DNA of 64,000 bases, taken from positions 1 to 64,000 of the forward strand of contig PKRC01000005.1 of NCBI GenBank assembly GCA_017577715.1, given 5' to 3'. Position 1 is the first letter of the stretch, and every line of letters begins with the position of its first letter. The notes beneath the pieces are model-generated. The model was not told where the DNA came from. It did not search any database and was given only the letters and a program-made list of their open reading frames with translations. Positions 33,772 to 42,584 of the stretch are shown here, one piece after another. Source of the DNA: Clostridia bacterium. GTDB taxonomy: Bacteria; Bacillota; Clostridia; Caldicoprobacterales; Caldicoprobacteraceae. The position numbers and the translations under genes are program-made.

Positions 33772-34684
33772 CGCTGGTCACCTCCATAAATATCTGCTCG
33801 AGATTGCCTTCCATCTTACGGAAGGATATCACCGGTACATCGTTGTTCACAAGAATGCGAAGCAGCTGCCACAGGTCCTCGTCGCTTCCCCTGCAGATCA
33901 CCTCCAGCTCCTGATCCTCCTCTATAACGCTGGTGACCATGGGCTGTTCCTTGAGCAGGCTCACAGCCCTATCCACATCCCTCAGTACCTTTATCCTGAC
34001 TGCTGTCCTGCCCGTCATCCTCTGCATGATGTGCTCCACGCTCCCCTGAATGACCAGCTTGCCCCTGTCTATGATCCCCACGCTGTCGCATATCTCAGCT
34101 ATTTCCGGCAAAATATGGGAACTTATCAGTATCGTCTTGCCCATCCTTTTGAGCTCCTTTAGTATGCCCTTTATTTCAGCTCTAGCCCTGGGGTCCATGC
34201 CCGATGCCGGCTCATCCAGTATGAGAAGATCTGGGTTGTGCATCAGACAGCGGGCCAGGCACAGCCGCTGCTTCATTCCACGAGACAGGGTATCAACATA
34301 GGCATCCCTTTTATCGCTCAAATCCACTAATTCCAGCAAGTCCTGGGCTATCTTGCGCCGCTGGCGATATTCAATGCCGTATGCGCTACCGTAAAAGTCC
34401 AAATATTCCATAACTTTTAGATTGTCGTATACCCCAAAGAAGTCGGGCATATACCCTATCTTTCCCCGCGCTTTTATTGGGTCCTTGAATACATCTATGC
34501 CATCTACCAGCACCTGGCCGGAAGTAGGGGCCAGCAACGTAGCTATGATTCTCATGGTGGTGGTCTTGCCTGCGCCGTTGGGACCTATGAACCCAAATAT
34601 CTGTCCCCGTTCAACCTCCATGTTGAGGTGGTCAACGGCAATGAAGTTGCCGTATTTCTTGACCAGGTCGCGAATCACCAGCAT
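33752..34684 (-). CDS. ABC transporter ATP-binding protein
   Basis: The 310-aa protein has Walker A GPNGAGKTTT, the signature LSRGMKQRLCLARCL, Walker B LLILDEPASGMDPRARAEI and the switch His in ISSHILPE. The C-terminal extension of about 90 residues (RDVDRAVSLLKEQPMVTSV) is typical of export ATPases of the NatA/CcmA group. The start overlaps the stop of the upstream 840-aa protein gene (TGATG), and the permease gene overlaps its end, so the exporter is translated as a unit. Confidence 0.93.
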   Translation of the reverse strand: MLVIRDLVKKYGNFIAVDHLNMEVERGQIFGFIGPNGAGKTTTMRIIATLLAPTSGQVLVDGIDVFKDPIKARGKIGYMPDFFGVYDNLKVMEYLDFYGSAYGIEYRQRRKIAQDLLELVDLSDKRDAYVDTLSRGMKQRLCLARCLMHNPDLLILDEPASGMDPRARAEIKGILKELKRMGKTILISSHILPEIAEICDSVGIIDRGKLVIQGSVEHIMQRMTGRTAVRIKVLRDVDRAVSLLKEQPMVTSVIEEDQELEVICRGSDEDLWQLLRILVNNDVPVISFRKMEGNLEQIFMEVTSDEEVAL

Positions 34685-37206
34685 CAGGGCCGCCTCCCCT
34701 CTATGGATAAGGTAGGAAACTGTACCGTCCTCGGTACATCGGGCTTGTAAGGGGAGGCAGAGGGAATGTCAAGCATTTTAACTTTTAATTCCAATCTGCC
34801 CTGTGTGCTTATATATTCCCGCACCGCATGGCCATCTATGGAGATGAGCCCCTGAGAATTGTCGATGAAAATGCCATCCCCTGCATTTACGTATTCGCCC
34901 TTTTCCGGATGGTAAACATACAATTCGGGAACTATTCCCTCGCAATTCACATATATCTCCACCTTTGAATATTCCAAATCGCTGTAAGGTTCCATGTTAA
35001 AATAGAAGGCAGCTTCTCCATTGCTTAAATATCCCAACGCATTTCCATCTGTGTAAGTTATCCCCTGGCTTTTTTCCTTTTCCAAAACGCCTATTATAAC
35101 CCCAGGGGGGATATAGACGTTTTTATCCTTCTCATAAGGTATATCCAGCTGCATGATTATGGCATTTGTGTGATACGCGATTTGCGGCGTTTGGTCGTTG
35201 ACCTCAATATCGGAAACTATCTTCTGCGTGCTAAACCCTATCAGGTTGAGGGTACCTTTAATTGGCACGGTTAAGACATAATTATAGTCCATTATCAGCC
35301 CCTCTACAATCAACCTTCGCACGAATTTTTCACGCGTATCATCATCCCAATTCCTGCTCCACGCCGATGAATTGTAGGGATTTGGAAATACCTGATCCAG
35401 CATGGTATACAAAAGTCCAGATTGCCACAAGTTGCTTCTTGCAAATACCTCCACATCTACCTGTTTGGTTTCGCCAGCTGCCAAATTGCCCAATACCTGA
35501 TACCCATAGGAGGTATAGGCCACCACATCTTGCAGCGGGTAAGGTAAATTGTTGGTTACGCTGCCCTTTATCCTGTTGCCCTCAAAATACAGGTCAGCGT
35601 CGATTGTGCCAAACTCATCCACCGTATCGGCCATCACCAGGTTCCGCATGGTCCACACGCTGGTATTATAAAACGTTATCGAGGAATGTTTGCCCTGTAC
35701 CACTCTTGCCTCGATTGGCCTCCCGTGCAGGTCGCTCTGACTGCTTCCGGAAGCTGTATTGTAACCATAATACATTCCCTGACTTCCCAAACTTAACAAC
35801 GGGTCCCCTTTTACGGTAACCCGGTAATCCCCTTTTTTAGGCACGAACACACCAATATGGCTCTCCACGTCGGCCCTGCCGCTTTCATTTAAGTTTACCA
35901 GCGAAATGACGTGGGTTATGACATCGCTACCCTTGGCCATATACCCCATACCGTATACAATAACTGAAAAGGCTATTACCATAACGGGTATTGTAAACCA
36001 GGTCCATTCGCGCCTGTCCATTCGTTTGAGCACCAGGTAATTTAGAGGGCCCACTACAAGCAGATAGGCAAAGAGTACCAAAAGTAACTTTGAAAAGGAT
36101 GGCAAATCCATGGTCCTCATTCCAACGCCAAGGGCTTCGCGGATCCGTTCGTCCTTTATCGTCCCAACCTTGGTACCATAGGCTTTGCGCTGTTCAATAT
36201 CTTTTAAAGTGCTTACCTTATCGGAATCTATATGAAGATTCAGAATATTTTCCCAAAACATCTTATTGCCGGTCCAGCTCAAAAAGGGCTCCAGCCCCAA
36301 GTCAAATGCAGAAACAAATATATATCCTGCACCGCGGCTTATCTTCCATACAATCCCCTTACCCTCATGTTCAACTGCAGGTTTCGCATCATCGATTGTT
36401 AGATCCATTATATCAAAAGGCACATCGCTTTGCAGCGTACTTTCTCCAATAGCTTCAAGGACGGGAATCTCAGCCACCTGTCGCGTGCCCAATATGGTTG
36501 CCGAAAGAATACCGCCCTGCAAACCCGCCAATGTCTTGTATCCATTGGCCCCTGTACCTATAATGAGAATTCCACCCGATTCCAGCCACTGCTGGAGGGC
36601 TTTTACCTGCTGCTGTGAAAGCTCGCTGGTATCGGCATTGTTCAGTATGAGTACGGTAAAATTATCGAGAACCTCTTTCCTGTCTGGAAAATCCTCCACA
36701 TCAAGATGTACCGCCTCATATTGGTAAAAGATCCTATTGCTGCCCAGGGAAGACTTCCAGTAATTCAGCGCCTCCCTGTCATCGGTTAGAAGGCCCAGCA
36801 TATAATTGTCCTGGGTCACCGGCACCACATCGCCCACCTTAACGCTCTTTATTACGTTACCTCTTTGAATCAATTTCACCTCAAAATTCCTCTGTATAGT
36901 ATCTATCTGGACATAGAGTTTAAAGCGTTTCCGCGTCCCATGAGGAATAACCACAGGCGTTGAAAACACCACAGCGGTGCCCCGACTGGGTTGATAGACT
37001 TGCACCTCAAGATCACCCTCTATATCATCGCCCTTATTTTCGATGTCCACCGTAATAGGAGTCCAGCTTCCCAGCTTAAACCGCCCATCAAAGCCCATTT
37101 GAACTTGCATCGCAATGCTCTCGTCATCGGCATGGGCAATGTTGCCTTCAATCAATTGTGCGAGCAACATCAACAAGACAAATACCATTACGGTTACTCT
37201 TTTCAC
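34684..37206 (-). CDS. Large secreted/membrane protein with GATase1-like domain, first gene of the MoxR operon
   Basis: The 840-aa protein has a signal peptide (VKRVTVMVFVLLMLLAQ, cleaved after IAHA). It then has beta-sandwich segments (FKLGSWTPITVDIENKGDDIEGDLEVQVYQP), a GATase1/Rossmann-like segment (NFTVLILNNADTSELSQQQ, then ALQQWLESGGILIIGTGANGY), two membrane helices near 385 and 410, and a beta-rich C-terminal half. No catalytic residue is recognised. A GTG at 37206 is preferred because GGAGGG lies six bases upstream and yields a standard signal peptide; an ATG at 37224 has no ribosome site. It is translationally linked to the ABC exporter. Confidence 0.75.
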   Translation of the reverse strand: MKRVTVMVFVLLMLLAQLIEGNIAHADDESIAMQVQMGFDGRFKLGSWTPITVDIENKGDDIEGDLEVQVYQPSRGTAVVFSTPVVIPHGTRKRFKLYVQIDTIQRNFEVKLIQRGNVIKSVKVGDVVPVTQDNYMLGLLTDDREALNYWKSSLGSNRIFYQYEAVHLDVEDFPDRKEVLDNFTVLILNNADTSELSQQQVKALQQWLESGGILIIGTGANGYKTLAGLQGGILSATILGTRQVAEIPVLEAIGESTLQSDVPFDIMDLTIDDAKPAVEHEGKGIVWKISRGAGYIFVSAFDLGLEPFLSWTGNKMFWENILNLHIDSDKVSTLKDIEQRKAYGTKVGTIKDERIREALGVGMRTMDLPSFSKLLLVLFAYLLVVGPLNYLVLKRMDRREWTWFTIPVMVIAFSVIVYGMGYMAKGSDVITHVISLVNLNESGRADVESHIGVFVPKKGDYRVTVKGDPLLSLGSQGMYYGYNTASGSSQSDLHGRPIEARVVQGKHSSITFYNTSVWTMRNLVMADTVDEFGTIDADLYFEGNRIKGSVTNNLPYPLQDVVAYTSYGYQVLGNLAAGETKQVDVEVFARSNLWQSGLLYTMLDQVFPNPYNSSAWSRNWDDDTREKFVRRLIVEGLIMDYNYVLTVPIKGTLNLIGFSTQKIVSDIEVNDQTPQIAYHTNAIIMQLDIPYEKDKNVYIPPGVIIGVLEKEKSQGITYTDGNALGYLSNGEAAFYFNMEPYSDLEYSKVEIYVNCEGIVPELYVYHPEKGEYVNAGDGIFIDNSQGLISIDGHAVREYISTQGRLELKVKMLDIPSASPYKPDVPRTVQFPTLSIEGRRP

Positions 37207-37224
37207 GCCCTTCCCTCCACCCAT

Positions 37225-37612
37225 AATCTGTTTCGCCTTACATCTCTCAGTCGCCCATTAGATACACAGCCAAATGTTATCCTGTTTCTTCTCTTCATAG
37301 ATTATATCATCAATTGAAGCCAAAAAAATAAATAAATGGCAACAAATTTATTAAAATTGAATTAAAACTAATAAGTTAAGTAAGTTCTAAGCTGTATATG
37401 GTCAAGAATGTAATCAAGGCTACAAAACTTAAGAGAAGTGAGCTTAGGAAAGTAAGGTGAAAATATATTCTCGAGTTAGATTCTATGAATAAGGAGTTGA
37501 AAAAATACGCACAATTAACATCAAAAAGGAGGCTAAAAAAGTCCCCAAACATATCCTCTTCTTAGAACCAGTGCATTTTTCTAGCTATAGCTAGGAACAA
37601 AATCCTATACCT
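37225..37612. other. Intergenic region upstream of the MoxR operon
   Basis: This region holds the promoter of the long minus-strand operon: a TATAAT at 37301-37306 (minus) without a good -35. The rest is AT-rich, with short purine-rich stretches on the plus strand. A 26-codon plus-strand ORF near 37484 lacks a fitting ribosome site. No recognisable mobile element remains. Confidence 0.5.
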
Positions 37613-37744
37613 TTATAAATCCTTTTTCATTGGTTGGTGGATATCAGGATCCCTTCGTATTTTATTCATCTCTTTGTCGGCCAGTTTTTCATAAAAGCGT
37701 ATAATGTCATAGCAGCCTTTACATACCGTTAAAAACCTAAACAT
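37613..37744 (-). CDS. Small ORF (43 aa) coupled to the ECF S-component gene
   Basis: The frame starts at an ATG at 37744 that overlaps the stop of the ECF gene by eight bases (ATGTTTAG) and runs to TAA at 37613. The product begins MFRFLTVCKGCYDIIRFYEKL and ends PDIHQPMKKDL, with a CxxC and a basic/helical body. GAAGG and GGAAAGG precede the start. Overlapping translational coupling and good codon use make it a plausible small protein; it is too short for strong support and matches no family known to me. Confidence 0.45.
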   Translation of the reverse strand: MFRFLTVCKGCYDIIRFYEKLADKEMNKIRRDPDIHQPMKKDL

Positions 37745-38249
37745 CCTTCAGCCTTTCCAAGGGTTTGGACAGCGGCAAGAAAATCACCGCTCCTACCAGT
37801 GCTTGACCTATATTGGCAAAGAAATTGGGTATGTTGGCCCTCCAATCGACAATTCTGACCACGTATACCTCAAATACGTAATACCCCACTGCCATCCACA
37901 ATCCAGCAAGGGCAACGCCCAGCAGCTTTCTTACCAATGACGTCCTGCCTTGCGGCGTATACAGAAAATATCCAGCAATACCACCCATAATTCCTTTTAT
38001 TATAAACGTGGCCAACATATAGAGGGAATAACCAAGATATAGGTCTGCCAAAAAAGAACCCAGGCCGCTTACCACTGCAGCCATATGCGGTCCCAGAACC
38101 AGGCCGCTCAGATATACTATGCTATCCCCGGCGTGATAATAAGCTGCCTTTGCAAAAGGAGAAGGTATCTTTGTAAATGCCGTCACCGCAAATACCAGCG
38201 CTGCCAAAATCCCTGCCAATACCAGTTTCCGCACGCTCCATGAGCCCAT
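37737..38249 (-). CDS. ECF transporter S component (substrate-binding membrane protein)
   Basis: The 170-aa protein has five to six membrane helices and the S-component pattern (VRKLVLAGILAALVFAVTAF, HAGDSIVYLSGLVLGP, GLGSFLADLYLGY, FIIKGIMGGIAGYF). S components bind a vitamin or other small substrate and work with a shared energy-coupling module (EcfA, EcfT), which is not in this window. The sequence resembles members of unassigned specificity, so no substrate is given. GGAGGAG precedes the ATG. Confidence 0.85.
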   Translation of the reverse strand: MGSWSVRKLVLAGILAALVFAVTAFTKIPSPFAKAAYYHAGDSIVYLSGLVLGPHMAAVVSGLGSFLADLYLGYSLYMLATFIIKGIMGGIAGYFLYTPQGRTSLVRKLLGVALAGLWMAVGYYVFEVYVVRIVDWRANIPNFFANIGQALVGAVIFLPLSKPLERLKDV

Positions 38250-38275
38250 ATTTCATCTCCTCCCGCTGTTAGGCC

Positions 38276-38348
38276 ACAGGATGGCAGGAATGCCTCTCGG
38301 GATAATCCCTGCCACCCTCCTTCATTATGGTATTATACTAATAATACC
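38276..38348 (-). promoter_or_regulatory. Structured leader upstream of the ECF S-component gene
   Basis: On the minus strand GGTATTAT-AGT... forms an inverted repeat (8-bp arms, 38329-38348) containing TATAAT, a possible promoter or operator. Downstream, GGCAGG pairs with CCTGCC around a smaller GGGA-TTA-TCCC hairpin (about 38276-38316), just before the ribosome site. It could be a terminator of the upstream ATPase gene, an attenuator or an unrecognised riboswitch. No known riboswitch consensus was matched. Confidence 0.4.
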
Positions 38349-38465
38349 CTCACTTGGGCTCATGAAGCAAATAACCAATACTTATACATCATCGCAAATA
38401 ACATTATAGCGATACAATTATTACCTTCCCCTCAAAGCAAAGGCTCTCCACGCAACCTTCACCCA

Positions 38466-41132
38466 TTACTCCTCGTCCTTTGTGGTATTATACCCCAGCA
38501 GTTTTACCATCTCCACCACAACCAATCGCGCCAAAGCCAAAATGACAACCCATATCCAGTGTTTAAATCCGAGGGGAACTACCTCAAAGACATTCGACAG
38601 GAAGGGCACCGTCATAACCAAAAGCTGAAGCAATCCCGAAATAGCAATAGCCCCCACTGCGTAGCGATTGGTCATAAACCCTATCCTAAAAATCGAATAC
38701 TTGTTGGAACGTACATTTAGCACGTGCACCAATTCCCCGAAGGTAAGAGCTGCAAAAGCCATGGTTCGCGCAATGTCTAAGCCATCCCTAAGACCTATTG
38801 TAAACGCCAGCAAGGTCAAGATGCCCGTCAAAAAGCCCTGATAAACGATGCGCCTTACCATGCCCCTGCTAAAAATTCTGGCATTGGGATCCCTGGGCTT
38901 TTTATCCATAATATCCTTCTCAGCCGGTTCCATCCCCAGCGCCAGAGCAGGAAAGCTGTCAGTAACCAGGTTGATCCAGAGAATGTGAATGGGCAACAGC
39001 GGTTTCTCCCAATCGAGCATAGTAGCTATGAATACCGCCAGTATTTCACCCACGTTACATGAGAGCAGGTACTGAATAGCCTTTAGAATGTTGGCAAATA
39101 TTATCCTTCCTTCCTCTACCGCGGCAACGATGGTAGCAAAGTTGTCATCGGTGAGCACCATATCAGCAGCCTCTTTTGCCACATCAGTCCCCACCTTGCC
39201 CATGGCAGCACCAATATCGGCGATTTTAAGGGCGGGAGCGTCGTTGACTCCATCTCCCGTCATGGCCACTATCTGCCCCCAGGACTGCCATGCCTTCACA
39301 ATCCTCACCTTGTGCTCGGGGGATACTCGGGCATACACCGAGAAATCCTTGACGCGTTCCTTGAACTCCTCTTCGCTCAGCCGGTCCAATTCAGCGCCGG
39401 TGATGGCTTCCTCATCGCTCTTCAAAATTCCCAGTTGGCGAGCAATGGCCACCGCTGTTATTTTGTGATCGCCGGTAATCATAATGGGCTTTATTCCCGC
39501 CCGTTGACATACCTTTATGGCTTCCTTAACCTCGGGCCGTGGCGGATCAATCATTCCTACCAGGCCGACAAAAATCAATCCATCTTCCAGTTCCTTTTCT
39601 TTATCAGTATAGTTCAAATCATCCAGGTCTTTGTAAGCCATGCCCAGAACCCTCAGAGCACGAGAGGCCATGTCATCGTTAGCCTTTTGAATGTGCTTCA
39701 GGTGATCAGCCGATATGTCCACAACCTTTCCATCCAGCAATACCCTGTTACACCGCAGTATGAGCTGATCAGGTGCGCCCTTGGTAAATACCCGGTACCC
39801 CTTTTCCAGCTTATGTACCGTGGTCATAAGCTTTCTCTCCGAATCAAAGGGCAATTCATCCACCCTGGGCATATCGGCATCCAATATATCTTTATCCAAT
39901 CCCACTTTTAATCCCAGCCATACCAGAGCCGTTTCGGTAGGATCACCTATGGCCTTCTTGTTTGCTCCATCCACCACTATCTGCGTATCGTTGCATAAAA
40001 CGCCCGTTGTAACCAGCAGTTTGAGATGGTCATCTATACAATCGCGCCCTTCAAGCTCATTGACGTTGAAAAATTTGCCGTTGTAATACACCTGTTGCAC
40101 AGTCATGCGGTTTTGCGTCAGCGTCCCAGTCTTATCGGAGCATATGATGGTAGCGCTGCCCAGCGTCTCCACCGCCGGCAGCTTGCGTATAATAGCGTTG
40201 CGCTTGGCCATGCGCTGTACGCCCACCGCCAGCACTATGGTCACTATAGCCGGTAGCCCTTCGGGAATGGCAGCCACCGCAAGGCTGACAGATGTCAAGA
40301 ACATCTCAAAAATCTCTTTACTTTCTTTGTGATGATAGAATATACCTATTATGAATATGAAACCGCATATAGCAAGGACCACTGTCCCCAAGGTCTTCCC
40401 CAAAACTTCTAAACGCTTTTGCAGGGGCGTCACGGTCTCCTGGCTGGTCTGTATCATCTCGGCTATCTTGCCCATCTCGGTATTCATGCCTGTACCTACC
40501 ACTATACCCTTTCCCCTGCCGTAGGTCACTATGCTGCCCGAATAGGCCATATTCACCCTGTCGCCAAGGGGTACATCCTCCTTTTCCAACCTTTCATCAT
40601 GCTTTTCAACCGGCACCGATTCACCGGTAAGAGCTGCCTCCTCAATCTTCAGGTTAGAAGTTTCAAAAAGCCGTATATCGGCAGGAACGAAGTCCCCGGC
40701 TTCCAGCACCACCACGTCCCCCGGCACCAGCTGCGACGCTGGGATCACATCGGGCATTCCATCCCTTATCACCTTTGCGGTGGGAGACGCCATCTTCTTC
40801 AATGCTTCCAAAGACTGTTCGGCCTTGTTTTCCTGTATTACGCCCAAAACAGCATTCAATACCACGATGAGCAATATGATAAGCGCATCGGTCCACTCGC
40901 CAAGCATACCGGAGATGATAGCCGCCACTATCAAAACCGCAATCATGAAATCCTTAAACTGATCAATAAACATGTGAAAAATTGTCTTCCGGCCTTTCTC
41001 TTCAAGCTCATTGGGGCCATACTGTTCCAAGCGGCGGTATGCTTCATCTTTGGAAAGGCCTTTGGAAAATGAAGTTGAAAGCTTTTCTTCAACTTCTTCC
41101 TTGGATAAGGTATGCCATGATAGCTTTTCCAT
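38466..41132 (-). CDS. P2-type cation ATPase, predicted Mn2+ (or Ca2+) exporter
   Basis: The 888-aa pump has an N-terminal cation-ATPase domain, TGES (ALTGESVPVEKH), PEGLPAIVTIVLAVGVQRMAK, the phosphorylation site DKTGTLTQNRM, KGAPDQLI, TGDGVNDAPALK, and INLVTDSFPALALGMEP in the sixth membrane helix, the P2A signature of Ca2+/Mn2+ pumps. The gene is preceded by a yybP-ykoY riboswitch, which senses Mn2+, so Mn2+ efflux is the most likely role, as reported for YoaB/MgtA-type ATPases in lactic bacteria. AGGGGTG precedes the ATG. Confidence 0.92.
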   Translation of the reverse strand: MEKLSWHTLSKEEVEEKLSTSFSKGLSKDEAYRRLEQYGPNELEEKGRKTIFHMFIDQFKDFMIAVLIVAAIISGMLGEWTDALIILLIVVLNAVLGVIQENKAEQSLEALKKMASPTAKVIRDGMPDVIPASQLVPGDVVVLEAGDFVPADIRLFETSNLKIEEAALTGESVPVEKHDERLEKEDVPLGDRVNMAYSGSIVTYGRGKGIVVGTGMNTEMGKIAEMIQTSQETVTPLQKRLEVLGKTLGTVVLAICGFIFIIGIFYHHKESKEIFEMFLTSVSLAVAAIPEGLPAIVTIVLAVGVQRMAKRNAIIRKLPAVETLGSATIICSDKTGTLTQNRMTVQQVYYNGKFFNVNELEGRDCIDDHLKLLVTTGVLCNDTQIVVDGANKKAIGDPTETALVWLGLKVGLDKDILDADMPRVDELPFDSERKLMTTVHKLEKGYRVFTKGAPDQLILRCNRVLLDGKVVDISADHLKHIQKANDDMASRALRVLGMAYKDLDDLNYTDKEKELEDGLIFVGLVGMIDPPRPEVKEAIKVCQRAGIKPIMITGDHKITAVAIARQLGILKSDEEAITGAELDRLSEEEFKERVKDFSVYARVSPEHKVRIVKAWQSWGQIVAMTGDGVNDAPALKIADIGAAMGKVGTDVAKEAADMVLTDDNFATIVAAVEEGRIIFANILKAIQYLLSCNVGEILAVFIATMLDWEKPLLPIHILWINLVTDSFPALALGMEPAEKDIMDKKPRDPNARIFSRGMVRRIVYQGFLTGILTLLAFTIGLRDGLDIARTMAFAALTFGELVHVLNVRSNKYSIFRIGFMTNRYAVGAIAISGLLQLLVMTVPFLSNVFEVVPLGFKHWIWVVILALARLVVVEMVKLLGYNTTKDEE

Positions 41133-41308
41133 AAAGACTTACACCCCTCTTACTTTAGTTTTGGCCAGTGTTAGTATCCTTCGCTGTCGATTGAATGATA
41201 CATTTTTGTACGTTTATGCCGGCAAATACCATAAGAGCTGTAAACATAAGATTAATTTTTTTGATACAAATTTGATACAAAAGATGGTATGGGTCATAAC
41301 AAAACCAT
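41133..41308 (-). other. Leader between the Mn2+ riboswitch and the ATPase gene
   Basis: This 176-base stretch is the remaining 5' leader of the ATPase mRNA after the riboswitch terminator. It is AT-rich. A 30-codon ORF in it has no ribosome site and was not accepted. No other feature is seen. Confidence 0.5.
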
Positions 41309-41480
41309 AAAATTATTAAAGACCCTTACCTGACATTCATTAGTCAGATAAAGGTCTCATCCTCAGACTTTATAAGTCCGCCTTCCAACCGAGCACTGCA
41401 TTTACCAGCAGTGCCGTCATGACGATTGGAAGTATTGCCCGGTAAAAATTCTTCAGGGCAACGGATTACTCCCCTTTAAA
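41309..41480 (-). ncRNA. yybP-ykoY manganese riboswitch with overlapping terminator
   Basis: Read on the minus strand, the leader contains AAAGGGGAGTAA (41469-41480), the L1 consensus of yybP-ykoY, a TTGCCC...GGGCAA helix, a second arm, and GAGACCTTT (about 41350-41358), the L3 and closing P1 strand. The CCTTT strand is reused in a terminator: GACCTTTATCTGAC pairs with its near-complement (41321-41356) and is followed by TTTAATAATTTT. Mn2+ binding should stabilise the aptamer, block the terminator and switch on the downstream ATPase. This fits known ON-type yybP-ykoY switches. Confidence 0.87.
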
Positions 41481-41527
41481 TTTTGATTTTTTGATTTTAT
41501 TTTAATAATTCTGACCTCTGATTTCTA

Positions 41528-41556
41528 ATATTACAAGAAAAAGTCGACATTGTCAA
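41528..41556 (-). promoter_or_regulatory. Promoter of the Mn2+ riboswitch-ATPase transcript
   Basis: TTGACA (41551-41556) and TAATAT (41528-41533) on the minus strand are separated by 17 bases. It begins directly after the terminator of the lplABC operon and about 45 bases before the riboswitch. Confidence 0.75.
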
Positions 41557-41563
41557 TAAATCC

Positions 41564-41590
41564 TAATAAAAAAGTCCGGGTAACCCGGAC
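41564..41590 (-). terminator. Terminator of the yesNM-lplABC operon
   Basis: On the minus strand GTCCGGG-TTA-CCCGGAC forms a 7-bp GC-rich stem followed by TTTTTT. It lies 48 bases after the stop of the last permease gene. Confidence 0.92.
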
Positions 41591-41637
41591 CAGCTCAAAA
41601 ATTGCTCTTCTTTCAATGCAATTAACAGGTACAATAA

Positions 41638-42570
41638 CTACTCCTTAACGCCGCCTATCAACATACCTTTGACAAAATACTTCTGCAGGAACGGGTAAAC
41701 CATTATTACCGGAACCGAAACCACGATCATCATGGTAGCTCGGATAGCATACGGGGTTACCTTTTGGTAGCTTGCTCCCTGAGCAGCGGCGGCCTGGAAA
41801 TCTATCCGCTGCATGCTGGCATTTGAAAATGCCAGCACTTTCTGAAGCTCATACTGCAACGTACTTAAATGTTCTTTGGATGAATTGTACAGAAACACGT
41901 CGAACCAAGAATTCCACTGCCATACCCCGGTAAAGAGGGCCACCGTTGCCAGCACCGGCGCGCACAAGGGTAGCACTATATTGACGAAAGTACGAAATTC
42001 TCCCGCTCCGTCGATTTTTGCGGACTCTATGAGGCTGGATGGCAAATTTTCAATAAACGTACGGATGACGATCAGGTTGAAAGCGCCAATTATATTCGGC
42101 CAGATGTATATCCCGAAAGTACCTATCAGGCCGAGGTTGCGCATCAGCAAATAAGTAGGGATAAGCCCCCCGTTAAAATACATCGTCAACAGGAAAATCA
42201 CGGTAACAAATCGCCGCAACACATATTCCGGACGGCTTATGGTATAAGCCACCATAGCCGAACAAAATACCGTCAGCACCGTACCAATAACCGTCCGCAA
42301 AACCGAGATCAATGCTGCATTGGCTATATTGGATTCCTGAAAAACAAACTTATAGTTCTCCAAGGAGAATTTCCGAGGCCACAGATAGATGCCGCCCTTA
42401 AGGGAATCGGTAGCATCATTCAGCGACACTGCCAGCGTATTAATCATTGGATATAAGGTTACTATCACCAGTAGGATCAACAGGGTATGGTTAACTATTT
42501 CAAAGGCCCAATCACCTACTGACATGCGCCCAATTCTTTTTTTGCGTTTTTGCCTTCGTCCATTAGCCAT
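41638..42570 (-). CDS. Sugar ABC transporter permease, LplC/YtcP type
   Basis: The 310-aa protein has six membrane helices and the permease coupling motif EAA-like (SLIESAKIDGAGEFRTFVNIVLPLCAPVLA). It begins after a basic tail (GRRQKRKKRIGRM) and ends YFVKGMLIGGVKE, the common ending of YtcP proteins. With LplB and the lipoprotein it forms a CUT1-type importer of oligosaccharides. An ATPase is not encoded here, as usual for loci that share an MsmX-like ATPase. GGGGG lies upstream of the ATG. Confidence 0.92.
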   Translation of the reverse strand: MANGRRQKRKKRIGRMSVGDWAFEIVNHTLLILLVIVTLYPMINTLAVSLNDATDSLKGGIYLWPRKFSLENYKFVFQESNIANAALISVLRTVIGTVLTVFCSAMVAYTISRPEYVLRRFVTVIFLLTMYFNGGLIPTYLLMRNLGLIGTFGIYIWPNIIGAFNLIVIRTFIENLPSSLIESAKIDGAGEFRTFVNIVLPLCAPVLATVALFTGVWQWNSWFDVFLYNSSKEHLSTLQYELQKVLAFSNASMQRIDFQAAAAQGASYQKVTPYAIRATMMIVVSVPVIMVYPFLQKYFVKGMLIGGVKE

Positions 42571-42584
42571 ACTGTTACGCCCCC

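Noticed and set aside
37484..37564. 26-codon plus-strand ORF upstream of the MoxR operon
   Set aside because: There is no ribosome site at correct distance and no coding signal; the purine-rich stretch is not enough.
41161..41253. 30-codon minus-strand ORF in the leader of the P-type ATPase gene
   Set aside because: No ribosome site, low complexity and location in a riboswitch leader make translation unlikely.
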